Shown: piece after piece, positions 21,927 to 29,325 of the stretch
Numbering within the stretch: position 1 is the first letter of the stretch
Layout: every line of letters begins with the position of its first letter
Source: Mangrovactinospora gilvigrisea
GTDB lineage: Bacteria > Actinomycetota > Actinomycetes > Streptomycetales > Streptomycetaceae
Length of the DNA stretch: 33,276 bases
Reading direction: 5' to 3'
Assembly (NCBI RefSeq): GCF_001879105.1
Contig: NZ_MLCF01000103.1
Coordinates: forward strand, 1 to 33,276
Translations under genes and position numbers: made by a program
Notes under the pieces: generated by a model
What the model was told of the DNA's origin: nothing
Database searches by the model: none
Seen by the model: only the letters and a program-made list of their open reading frames with translations

Positions 21927-23597
21927 ATGCCGTCGTCCCCGTCGTCCTCGCCGCTGCGCGTCCCCGTCCTGGTCGTCGGCGCCGGCTACGCCGGCCTCAC
22001 CGCCGCCGCCTGCCTCGCCCGGCACGGGGTGCGCACCCTGCTGGTGGAGCGGCACCCCTCGACGTCCGTGCAGCCCAAGGCCTTCGGGCTGATCTCGCGG
22101 ACCGTGGAGTGCCTGCGGATCCTGCCCGGTGTGGAGCAGGAGCTGGCGGACGCCTCGCAGTTCGACTTCGTCACGGGCGCCCGGATCGTCATCGCGCAGT
22201 CCCTGCGCGATCCCGATCCAAAAGTGATCATGGGCGGGCCGGGACGCGACCTCGAGCCCTATCGCGATCTGAGCCCCAGCGGCTTCGCCGCCGTCAGCCA
22301 GGCCGTCGGCGAACGCATCCTGCGCGGCGCCGCCGAGCGGCTCGGCGCCGAACTGCGCTTCGGCACCGAGCTGCTGACGCTCGCCCCGGACGCCGAGGGC
22401 GTCACCGCCGTCCTCTCCGACGGCACCGCCGTGCGCGCCGACTACGTCGTCGCCGCCGACGGCCACCGCAGCCCGATCCGCTCCCGCCTCGGCATCCCGG
22501 TGCGCGGCAAGGGCGACCTCGGGCACACCCACTTCATCCTCTTCGACGCGGACCTCGACGAGGTGCTGCGCGACCAGCCGTTCACCCTCACCTACCTGCA
22601 GAACGAGGTGTTCGACGGGGCGTTCACCACCACCGACACCGGCTCCTACGGCGTGGGCGTCAACTACTACCCGGAACGCGGCCAGTCCGAGGCCGACTTC
22701 ACCCCGGAGCGCTGCGTCGAGCTGGTGCGGATCGCCACCGGCGTGCCCGGCCTCGACCCGGTGATCGTCGACCATGCGGACTTCACCATCGCGCACCGCA
22801 CCGCCGTCCGGTCCGTCGACGCCACCGGCCGGGTGCTGCTCGCCGGGGACGCCGCCCACACCATGCCGCCCACCGGCGGGCAGGGCGGCAACACCGCGAT
22901 CCAGGACGGCGCGGACGCGGCCTGGCGGCTCGCCCTGGCGGTCGGCGGCGGGGCCGGTCCCGGCCTGATCGCCGCCTACGACACCGAGCGCCGGGCGCTG
23001 GGCGAGCTGGTGGCCGGCCAGCAGCTGGCCAACTACGCGGTGCGGATGGCCCCGCAGCTCAAGGGCGACCCCGATCTGCCGGAGCCGCTCAAGGACCCGA
23101 TGGCGGCCGCGCTGGGCTTCCGCTACCGCTCCGGGGTGATCGCGGTCGACACCGAGGACGCCCCGGTGGCGCCCGGCAACATCGTCGTCAACGGCGTGGA
23201 ACTGGAGGACCCGCTGCGGCCCTCGGCGCGGCCCGGTTTCCGGGCGCCCAACCTGACGCTGCACCAGGACGGCGGGGAGGACGGGGAGGGCCGGTCGATC
23301 ATCGACTTCTTCGGGCTCGACCTGGTGCTGCTCACCGACCTGTCCGGGGCGGCGGCGTGGACGGCGGCGGCGCGGGATGCCGCGGAGGAGCTGGGCGCGC
23401 CCGTCACCGCCCGCACGGTCGACTCCGGCTGGTGGGAGGACGCCTACGGGGTCGCCGCGGGCGGCGCGGTGCTCGTCCGCCCGGACGGGTTCATCGCCTG
23501 GCGCACCCGCACCGCCCCGGCACCGGGCACGCACCGCGAGCAGCTCACCGGCGCGCTGCGCACGGTCCTCGGACTCCCCCGGAACCGGCTCGGCTGA
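21927..23597 (+). CDS. FAD-dependent aromatic monooxygenase (PHBH/polyketide hydroxylase type)
   Basis: A 556-residue class A flavoprotein hydroxylase that uses NAD(P)H and O2 on aromatic substrates. Motifs in order: FAD-binding VLVVGAGYAGLTAAACLARHG (GxGxxG at 18-23) and the DG motif VVAADGHRSPIRSRLG (Asp178-Gly179). These are followed by the GD motif GRVLLAGDAAHTMPPTGGQGGNTAIQDG (Gly307-Asp308). The C-terminal 150 residues look like the thioredoxin-like domain of polyketide and phenol hydroxylases (VLVRPDGFIAWRT). The start ATG has GAGGAG 8 bases upstream. The promoter is overlapped by an AT-rich palindrome, so expression is probably inducible. No polyketide genes are nearby, so a detoxifying or catabolic role, such as antibiotic hydroxylation, is as likely as biosynthesis. 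Confidence 0.93.
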   Translation: MPSSPSSSPLRVPVLVVGAGYAGLTAAACLARHGVRTLLVERHPSTSVQPKAFGLISRTVECLRILPGVEQELADASQFDFVTGARIVIAQSLRDPDPKVIMGGPGRDLEPYRDLSPSGFAAVSQAVGERILRGAAERLGAELRFGTELLTLAPDAEGVTAVLSDGTAVRADYVVAADGHRSPIRSRLGIPVRGKGDLGHTHFILFDADLDEVLRDQPFTLTYLQNEVFDGAFTTTDTGSYGVGVNYYPERGQSEADFTPERCVELVRIATGVPGLDPVIVDHADFTIAHRTAVRSVDATGRVLLAGDAAHTMPPTGGQGGNTAIQDGADAAWRLALAVGGGAGPGLIAAYDTERRALGELVAGQQLANYAVRMAPQLKGDPDLPEPLKDPMAAALGFRYRSGVIAVDTEDAPVAPGNIVVNGVELEDPLRPSARPGFRAPNLTLHQDGGEDGEGRSIIDFFGLDLVLLTDLSGAAAWTAAARDAAEELGAPVTARTVDSGWWEDAYGVAAGGAVLVRPDGFIAWRTRTAPAPGTHREQLTGALRTVLGLPRNRLG

Positions 23598-23603
23598 GCG
23601 GGC

Positions 23604-23858
23604 TTAGAACCAGATCAGCACCCGGCCCGGGTTCTTCGGATCGACCTCCCGCCGCGCATACAACCGACGAATGTGCCGCTGGTCGAGGAAGGTCAGCACC
23701 CGCTGGCGCAGCTGGCCGCTCCCCCGGCCCGGGATGATCTCGGCCATCGGCGCGCCCGACTGCTTCGCGCGGAAGAGGAACTGGCGCATCGCCAGCTCGA
23801 TGTCCCGGTTGCTGCGGAAGATCGGGTGCAGATCGAGGCTCGGCGGCGGCGATGTCAT
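23604..23858 (-). CDS. small Smr-domain protein
   Basis: An 84-residue stand-alone Smr (small MutS-related) domain. The family pattern is clear: SLDLHPIFRSNRDIELAMRQFLFRA (LDLH motif), then the HGxG-equivalent loop as AEIIPGRGSGQLRQRVLTFLD, and the ending YARREVDPKNPGRVLIWF. Smr domains nick or bind branched or structured nucleic acids; small free forms are uncharacterised. The second motif has PGRGSG instead of HGKGxG, so the usual His is missing. The ATG at 23858 has only weak upstream complementarity (GGACGG). Its stop is 6 bases from the monooxygenase stop, so the two transcripts must overlap at their 3' ends. Confidence 0.85.
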   Translation of the reverse strand: MTSPPPSLDLHPIFRSNRDIELAMRQFLFRAKQSGAPMAEIIPGRGSGQLRQRVLTFLDQRHIRRLYARREVDPKNPGRVLIWF

Positions 23859-23953
23859 CCGTCCATTCTGCCGAGCCCGCGCCGCCTTCCGCAGCCAGGA
23901 AATCGATCGGAGGTCTGTTGCCCGGCGACCTTGGCGATCTATCGTCGGAGCAC

Positions 23954-24781
23954 ATGTGGACCCTCTCCGGCTTCGCCGACGAAATATCCCCCGACCTCGA
24001 CGAGCAGTGCGCCGTGCTGCGCCGCCTCGGCATGGACCACCTGGAGTTCCGGGCCGCCTGGGACACCAACGTCCTCGACCTGGACGACGCCGGACTGGCG
24101 CGGGTGCGGGAGACCCTGGACCGGGCCGGGCTCCGCACCTCCTCCATCGGCTCCCCGATCGGCAAGATCGGCATCGCCGACGACTTCGACGCACACCTGG
24201 TCCGCTTCGACCGCGCCCTGCACACCGCGAAGGTGCTGGAGGCGCCCTTCATCCGGATCTTCTCCTTCTGGATCCCGGACGGCGACGACCCGGCCGACCA
24301 CCGCGACGAGGTGCTGCGCCGGATGTCCGCGCTCGCCGAGCGGGCCCGCGGCCACGACGTGGTGCTGCTCCACGAGAACGAGAAGAAGATCTACGGCGAC
24401 ACCCCGGGGCGGTGCCTGGACCTGATCGAGTCGGTCGGCTCCGAGCAGCTCAAGGTGGCGTGGGACTCGGCCAACTTCGTGCAGTGCGGGGTGCGGCCGT
24501 TCACCGACGGCTATGCGATGCTCCGTCCGCACCTGGCCTATGTGCAGATCAAGGACGCCGTCGCCGCCACCGGCGGGGTGGTGCCGGCCGGCGAGGGCGA
24601 CGGGGAGCTGCGCGAGACGGTCGAGGCGCTGCGGGGCGACGGCTTCGACGGCTTCTTCTCCCTGGAGCCGCACCTCGCGGCGGCCGGCCCGCTCGGCGGC
24701 TTCAGCGGGGCCCAGCTCTTCGAGACCGCGCACGGCGCCTTCACCGGCCTCCTGAAGGAGCGGCAGATCCCGTTCGCCTGA
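23954..24781 (+). CDS. sugar phosphate isomerase/epimerase (AP-endonuclease-2 fold)
   Basis: A 275-residue TIM-barrel protein of the xylose isomerase-like/IolE group. Metal ligands fit the family: Glu in MDHLEFRAAWD, Glu in VVLLHENEKKIYGD, Asp in VAWDSANFVQ, the QIKD segment and Glu in FFSLEPHL. It probably isomerises or epimerises a sugar or inositol derivative in the cytoplasm. The start ATG has CGGAG close upstream; the frame is open further upstream, but the family fold begins here (MWTLSGFADEISPDL). It is followed by a hairpin and a MarR gene on the same strand. Confidence 0.88.
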   Translation: MWTLSGFADEISPDLDEQCAVLRRLGMDHLEFRAAWDTNVLDLDDAGLARVRETLDRAGLRTSSIGSPIGKIGIADDFDAHLVRFDRALHTAKVLEAPFIRIFSFWIPDGDDPADHRDEVLRRMSALAERARGHDVVLLHENEKKIYGDTPGRCLDLIESVGSEQLKVAWDSANFVQCGVRPFTDGYAMLRPHLAYVQIKDAVAATGGVVPAGEGDGELRETVEALRGDGFDGFFSLEPHLAAAGPLGGFSGAQLFETAHGAFTGLLKERQIPFA

Positions 24782-24792
24782 CGGGTCTTCGC

Positions 24793-24810
24793 CCCCGGCC
24801 GCGGCCGGGG
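24793..24810 (+). terminator. hairpin after the isomerase gene
   Basis: CCCCGGCC and GGCCGGGG (8-bp perfect stem) around GC begin 12 bases after the isomerase stop. It separates that gene from the MarR gene, which therefore probably has its own promoter. Confidence 0.6.
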
Positions 24811-24839
24811 CCCCGGGGGGCCGTCCGCCGTATGGGACG

Positions 24840-25409
24840 ATGTGCCGCGTGGCCGAACCGCACAACCGATCGACCCCGTCCCCCGGCGAGCCCGACGCAC
24901 CCGACGCACCCGCCGAGGAACTGCTGCACGCGCTCGGCCTCTACTCCTACGCGATCACCCGCAGCCGCACCCATGAGCGGCTGATCGAGGAGGCCGGGAT
25001 CGCGGTGGAGCGGGCCGGGGTCTCGATGCTGCGGACGCTGCGCACCCAGCGGGAGCCGGTGCGCCTCTCCGACCTCGCCGATCTGCTGCTGGTGCGGCCC
25101 CCGCACGTCACCCGGCAGGTGACGCGGCTGGAGGCGGCCGGGCTGGTGCAGCGCACCCGCGATCCGGGCGACCAGCGGGCCCAGCGGGTCGAGCTGACCC
25201 GCCGGGGCCGCGCGGCGGTGGACCGCTACCACCGGGCGGTGCTGGACTCGCTGGCCGGGGCGCTGGAGGGGGAGACCGCGCAGGACGTCCGGACGGCGGC
25301 GCGGATCCTCAGCAAGCTCTCCGTCGCCGCCCGCCCGGCCCGGCCGGAGCCGGCGCGGCGGGCGGACCGGGCGGACCGGGCGGGGCGCCCGGCGCGTCCG
25401 AAGGGCTGA
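24840..25409 (+). CDS. MarR-family transcriptional regulator with Arg/Pro-rich tail
   Basis: A 189-residue regulator. The winged helix is LSDLADLLLVRPPHVTRQVTRLEAAGLVQRTRDPGDQRAQRVELTRRGRAAVDRYH, with the typical wing (DPGDQRAQ). Flanking helices for dimerisation are present. The C-terminal 30 residues are low-complexity and rich in Arg, Ala, Asp and Pro (RRADRADRAGRPARPKG), encoded by GC-rich near-repeats. The start is uncertain: ATG 24840 or GTG 24849 (VAEPHNRS), neither with a clear ribosome site. It is convergent with the phospholipase D gene. No palindrome was found nearby to suggest autoregulation, and its targets are unknown. Confidence 0.87.
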   Translation: MCRVAEPHNRSTPSPGEPDAPDAPAEELLHALGLYSYAITRSRTHERLIEEAGIAVERAGVSMLRTLRTQREPVRLSDLADLLLVRPPHVTRQVTRLEAAGLVQRTRDPGDQRAQRVELTRRGRAAVDRYHRAVLDSLAGALEGETAQDVRTAARILSKLSVAARPARPEPARRADRADRAGRPARPKG

Positions 25410-25411
25410 GG

Positions 25412-25444
25412 CCGGCGGCTCAGCGCCGACGACCGGCGGCTCAG
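25412..25444. repeat. 12-bp direct repeat at a convergent stop-codon junction
   Basis: CCGGCGGCTCAG occurs at 25412-25423 and 25433-25444, 21 bases apart, between the MarR stop and the phospholipase stop. The second copy contains the phospholipase stop codon (TCA at 25441-25443). Confidence 0.9.
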
Positions 25445-26427
25445 GCCGCGGTGCCGCCGGAGTAGTCGCTCGCGAACGCCGTCTCGACCACCTTGGCGAC
25501 CCCCGAGTCCGTCAGGATGATGCCCAGCTCCCGGTTGTTGTCCAGGGAGTTGGTGGAGACGTTCATCGAGCCGAGCTCCTCCTTCTGGCCGGAGAGCCCG
25601 TAGTCGGCGACGATCGCCTTGGCGTGGATGTAGAAGCCGGTGCTGGAGGAGTAGCCGACGACCGTGCCGCCCGCGCTCTTCACCTGGCTGACCTCGCTGG
25701 AGTAGCTGCCCGGCCGCTCCAGCACCACCCGCACCTTGACGCCGGCCTTGGCCCGCGCGGCGATGGCGTTGACCACCGCGCTGTCGGAGAACTCCTCCTC
25801 CTCGACGTCGAGCGTCTTGGTGGCGCCGTTGATCACCGACAGCAGGCGGGTGCGGGAGTCGGTGGGCGACCAGAGCAGGTTGTCGCCGTCGGACGGGGTG
25901 ACCGCGGAGTGCGCGTAGTCGGCGGAGAAGACCTTCTCGATGGCGTTGACATCGGTGGCGTCGGTGTCGAAGACCCCGTAGTCGCGGCTGGTCGAGTAGT
26001 ACTTGGACGTCAGGTTGCCGGTGAGGACGAGCGACTCGGCGCCGTCCACCGTGATCGTCTTCTGGTGGGTGTAGGTGTAGGACGACGAGGACCACACCAC
26101 GCCGACGCCGGCCGACTTCAGGGAGTTGTAGGCGCTGTCGTTGACGCTGGTCCGGGTGGCGTCCAGGATCACCCGGACGGCGACGCCCTTCTTCTTCAGG
26201 GCGATCAGGTCGTTGACCGCGGTGGTGTCGCTGAGCTCGTACATCGTCATGTCGAGCGATGTGGTGGCGGTGTTGATGAAGTCGGTGACGGTGGGTTCGC
26301 TGCTGCCCAGGTTGAAGGCGAACGCCGTGTAGGCGGCGGCGTGCGCGGGTGCCGCGGCGAATCCGATCGCGGCGGCCGCGGCGGTGGCGGCGGCCAGGGC
26401 GGCCCTGCGGAGCTGTGGCTTCGGCAC
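25441..26427 (-). CDS. secreted phospholipase D-family protein (two HKD motifs)
   Basis: A 328-residue exported protein with a signal peptide (about 1-30, cleavage near AHA). Two HKD motifs form the catalytic centre: HQKTITVDG with His121/Lys123/Asp128, followed by TGNLTSKYYSTSRD, and HAKAIVADYG with His268/Lys270/Asp275, followed by GSMNVSTNSLDNNRE. The enzyme would hydrolyse a phosphodiester, either a phospholipid head group or, as in the Nuc subfamily, nucleic acid. The size is shorter than that of classic Streptomyces PLDs of about 500 residues. The start is GTG at 26427 with GGAGG upstream. It is divergent from the neprosin-like gene. Lipase versus nuclease activity cannot be decided here. 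Confidence 0.9.
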   Translation of the reverse strand: MPKPQLRRAALAAATAAAAAIGFAAAPAHAAAYTAFAFNLGSSEPTVTDFINTATTSLDMTMYELSDTTAVNDLIALKKKGVAVRVILDATRTSVNDSAYNSLKSAGVGVVWSSSSYTYTHQKTITVDGAESLVLTGNLTSKYYSTSRDYGVFDTDATDVNAIEKVFSADYAHSAVTPSDGDNLLWSPTDSRTRLLSVINGATKTLDVEEEEFSDSAVVNAIAARAKAGVKVRVVLERPGSYSSEVSQVKSAGGTVVGYSSSTGFYIHAKAIVADYGLSGQKEELGSMNVSTNSLDNNRELGIILTDSGVAKVVETAFASDYSGGTAA

Positions 26428-26662
26428 GGATGCCTCCAGGAGGTGCGAGGGTGACGGCCCGTCGGCCCGGTTTGGCCGCGGACCGTCAAACAGGACACCA
26501 CGCGCGTAGACCGCCCGGGAAGCCCCTCTCGGTGAATTTGACATGTCTATGGGAAAACGGACCGGAGTTCCCCATTGGCACCAACCGCCCCGCCTCGAAC
26601 AGGCCGCCGACGGCCGATCAGCCTTAGCGTCGGCAAAGGGAGTTACGGGAGGCGGTGCTGGG
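26428..26662. other. divergent control region of phospholipase D-like and neprosin-like genes
   Basis: This 235-base gap serves both exported-enzyme genes. It contains an isolated AT-rich stretch around 26531-26560 with TTGACA (26538-26543) on the plus strand but no -10 partner at 17 bases. There is an imperfect inverted repeat ATGGGAA / TTCCCCAT across about 26549-26575. A GGGAGG ribosome site lies before the plus-strand gene. No small gene is supported. Confidence 0.35.
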
Positions 26663-27529
26663 ATGAGACGTACGCGAGGGCGAAGAGGCCGGCGCGGTTC
26701 GCGCGGTTGGCGCGCGGTGGTGGTGGCCGCGGTGTCGGTGGTGCTCGCGGCGGCGGCTGCCGTGCCGTCAGGGGCCGCGCCGGCCTCCCCGCTGGAGGCG
26801 AGCGGCGCCGTGCCGACCGTGCCGCCGGCCGGCGGGGACCGTCCCACCTGCTGGTTCGGCGCCTGCTACGACTACGTCTTCGGCCGCCAGGTGACGGCCG
26901 TTCAGGGCGCCGCCGTCAGCATGGGCGTCGCCCGCCCCCGGGTCGATCCGCGGCGGGCCACCGAGCACTCCCTCCAGGAGCTGTCCATCCAGAACACCGG
27001 CCAGACCGCCACCGTCGAGGTGGGCTGGACGGTCGACCGGCAGCTCAACCACGACACCCGGCCGCACCTGTTCGTCTACCACTGGGTGCACGGGAAGACC
27101 TCCTGCTACAACGGCTGCGGCTTCGTCCGCACCTCGAACCGCGTCCGGCCCGGCCGGGCGCTGCGGCCGGGCAGCACGGTGCGCCTCGGCATCCGGCGGA
27201 TCCGCGGCGACTGGTGGGTGCTGGCCGGCGGGCGGCGGATCGGCTACTTCCCCGGCTCGCTCTGGCAGGGCACCTTCACCAGCGGCAGCATCACCACCGC
27301 CTTCGGCGAGGTGGCGCTCGCCAAGGACGACGTGCCGTCCTGCACCGCGATGGGCAACGGCCGCTTCGGCACCGCCGCCGGCTCCTCGCGGATCTCCGCC
27401 TTCACCCTCTACGGCACCAGCACGCCGCCGCGCCTCTCCCTCACCTCCACCAGCCCCGCGCGCTACAACTCCGGTCATCCGAGCGCCCGCTCGTTCACTC
27501 TGGGCGGCCCCGGCAAGGGCCCGTGCTGA
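26663..27529 (+). CDS. secreted neprosin-family protein
   Basis: A 288-residue exported protein with a strongly basic N-terminal region (RRTRGRRGRRGSRGW), a hydrophobic signal core and processing near SGA-AP. The mature part matches the neprosin domain, originally known from plant prolyl endopeptidases (glutamic peptidases). Its hallmarks are LSIQNTGQTATVEVGWTV, LNHDTRPHLFVYHWVHG, SCYNGCGFV and GDWWVLAGGRRIGYFPGSLW, then FGEVALAKDD. Glu119 (VEVGW) and Glu216 (FGEV) are the candidate catalytic pair by analogy. Cysteines at CWFGAC, CYNGC and near the end probably form disulfides. The ATG at 26663 has GGGAGG about 10 bases upstream. Peptidase activity is inference; bacterial members are little studied. 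Confidence 0.82.
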   Translation: MRRTRGRRGRRGSRGWRAVVVAAVSVVLAAAAAVPSGAAPASPLEASGAVPTVPPAGGDRPTCWFGACYDYVFGRQVTAVQGAAVSMGVARPRVDPRRATEHSLQELSIQNTGQTATVEVGWTVDRQLNHDTRPHLFVYHWVHGKTSCYNGCGFVRTSNRVRPGRALRPGSTVRLGIRRIRGDWWVLAGGRRIGYFPGSLWQGTFTSGSITTAFGEVALAKDDVPSCTAMGNGRFGTAAGSSRISAFTLYGTSTPPRLSLTSTSPARYNSGHPSARSFTLGGPGKGPC

Positions 27530-27564
27530 CGCAAAACCCCGTGACCCCCGCCGGGCCGCCGCGG

Positions 27565-27570
27565 TACAAC
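27565..27570 (+). promoter_or_regulatory. possible -10 box 7 bases before the YtcJ start
   Basis: TACAAC lies 7 bases before the ATG, with GTGACC (27541-27546) 18 bases upstream as a weak -35. The gene has no Shine-Dalgarno, so a leaderless transcript is plausible. The -10 lacks the conserved final T. Confidence 0.3.
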
Positions 27571-27577
27571 ACCACGC

Positions 27578-29212
27578 ATGCCTGAAGCCCTCGCAGAGCT
27601 CGCGTTCGTCAACGGGCGCGTCTTCACCGCCGACGCGGCGCGGTCGCACGCCGACGCCGCGGCCGTCCGGGGCGGCCGGATCGCGGCCGTCGGCGCGGCC
27701 GCCGTGCGGCCCCTGCTCGGCCCCCGCACCCGGATCGTGGACCTCGGCGGCCGGCTCCTCCTCCCCGGCTTCGTCGACGCGCATGTGCACCCCGTCCTCG
27801 GCGGGCTGGAGCGCGCCCGGCTCGACCTCACCCCCGCCGCCGACGCCGCCGACTGCCTGCGGCGGATCGCCGCGCACGCCGCCGCCCACCCCGAGCTGCC
27901 CTGGATCCTCGGCGGCGGCTGGTCGATGAACCACTTCGACGCCGGCCTGCCCACCGCCGCCGCGCTGGACGCGGCCGTCCCCGACCGGCCGGCCTTCCTC
28001 CTCAACCGCGACCACCACGACGGCTGGGCCAACACCCGCGCCCTGGACGCCGCCGGGATCCGCCACGACACCCCCGACCCGGCGGGCGGCCGGATCGCCC
28101 GCGACCCGCTCGGCGTCCTGCACGAGGACGCCACCCTGCTCGTCGCCGACCGCGCGCCCGGACCCACCGCCGCCGAGCTCCTCGAGGCGCTCCTCGACGG
28201 GCAGCGCTATCTGCACTCGGTGGGCGTCACCGGCTGGCACGACGCCATCGTCGGCCCCTACCTCGGCTACCCGGACCTGCTCCCCGTCTACCTGGACGCC
28301 GCCCGGGGCGGCCTGCTCACCGGCCGCGCCGGCGGCGCGCTGTGGTGGGACCGCACCCGGGGCACCGAGCAGATCGCCGAGCTGACGGAGCGCCGGGCCG
28401 CCGCCGAGGAGGCGGCGCGCGCCTCCGGGGGGCGGCTCCGGATCCGGACCGTCAAGATCATGCAGGACGGGACGTGCGAGAGCCGCACCGCGGCGATGCT
28501 CGCCCCCTACTCCGGCACCGCCGACCTGGGCCACAGCCATCTCGCCGCCGACGCGCTCGCCGACGCCGTCACCGCGCTCGACGCCGCCGGATTCCAGCTG
28601 CATGTGCACGCGATCGGCGACCGCGGGGTGCGCGAGGCGCTGGACGCCTTCGCCGCGGCCCGCGCCGCCAACGGGCCGTCGCCGCACCGCCACCACATCG
28701 CCCATGTGCAGGTGGTGCACCCGGACGATGTGCCGCGCTTTCGCGAACTGGACGTCGCCGCCAACATCCAGGCGCTCTGGGCCGCCGAGGACGGGCCGAT
28801 GCGCGCGCTGGTGCGTCCGCTGCTGGGGCCGGAGCGCGCCGCGCAGCAGTACCCGTTCGAGGCGCTGCGGGCGGGCGGGGCGGTGCTGGGCGCCGGCAGC
28901 GACTGGCCGGTCACCACGGCCGATCCGATGCAGGCGGTGCACGTCGCGGTGAACCGCACCCCGCCGGGCGAGCCGGAGGCGCCGCCGATGCTGCCCGGGC
29001 AGCGGCTGGCGCTGGGCGACGCGCTCGCCGCCTACACCATCGGCTCGACGTGGCTGGCGCACGCCGAGGCCGAGACCGGCTCCGTCGAGCCGGGCAAGGC
29101 GGCCGACCTGGTGATGCTGGACCGCGACCCGTTCGCCGCCCCGCCGGAGGAGATCCACCGTGCGCGGGCGGTCGCCGCCTGGGTCGACGGCCGCCCGGTG
29201 AGCCCCGGCTGA
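27578..29212 (+). CDS. YtcJ-type amidohydrolase
   Basis: A 544-residue metal-dependent amidohydrolase of the YtcJ/N-substituted formamide deformylase group. Domains: a small N-terminal beta-sandwich part (AFVNGRVFTADA, GGRLLLPGFVDAHVHP with the HxH ligands), then the TIM barrel. The barrel carries the family signatures WILGGGWSMNHFD, LLNRDHHDGWANTRAL, VKIMQDGTCESRTAAML, LHVHAIGDRGVREAL and VLGAGSDWPVTTADPM (metal Asp). The C-terminus returns to the sandwich (VEPGKAADLVMLDRDPFA). It is cytoplasmic. It lies 48 bases after the neprosin-like gene on the same strand and appears to start without a ribosome site. Substrates are probably small amides or formamides but are not defined. Confidence 0.93.
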   Translation: MPEALAELAFVNGRVFTADAARSHADAAAVRGGRIAAVGAAAVRPLLGPRTRIVDLGGRLLLPGFVDAHVHPVLGGLERARLDLTPAADAADCLRRIAAHAAAHPELPWILGGGWSMNHFDAGLPTAAALDAAVPDRPAFLLNRDHHDGWANTRALDAAGIRHDTPDPAGGRIARDPLGVLHEDATLLVADRAPGPTAAELLEALLDGQRYLHSVGVTGWHDAIVGPYLGYPDLLPVYLDAARGGLLTGRAGGALWWDRTRGTEQIAELTERRAAAEEAARASGGRLRIRTVKIMQDGTCESRTAAMLAPYSGTADLGHSHLAADALADAVTALDAAGFQLHVHAIGDRGVREALDAFAAARAANGPSPHRHHIAHVQVVHPDDVPRFRELDVAANIQALWAAEDGPMRALVRPLLGPERAAQQYPFEALRAGGAVLGAGSDWPVTTADPMQAVHVAVNRTPPGEPEAPPMLPGQRLALGDALAAYTIGSTWLAHAEAETGSVEPGKAADLVMLDRDPFAAPPEEIHRARAVAAWVDGRPVSPG

Positions 29213-29235
29213 CGGGGCGTCGGCGCTCCCGGCGC

Positions 29236-29325
29236 GGCCGGGGGCGGGTCGGCCGGGGGCGGGTCGGCCGGGGGCGGGTCGGCCGGGCGCGGGCCGGCCG
29301 GGCGCGGGCCGGCCGGGCGCGGGTC
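29236..29325. repeat. minisatellite: six 15-bp tandem units
   Basis: Three copies of GGCCGGGGGCGGGTC (29236-29280), two of GGCCGGGCGCGGGCC (29281-29310) and one hybrid GGCCGGGCGCGGGTC (29311-29325) run without interruption. The array fills most of the gap between convergent genes and ends inside the stop codon (29324-29326) of the phospholipase C-like gene. The unit length is a multiple of three, and the graded variants indicate expansion from one side. Confidence 0.97.
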
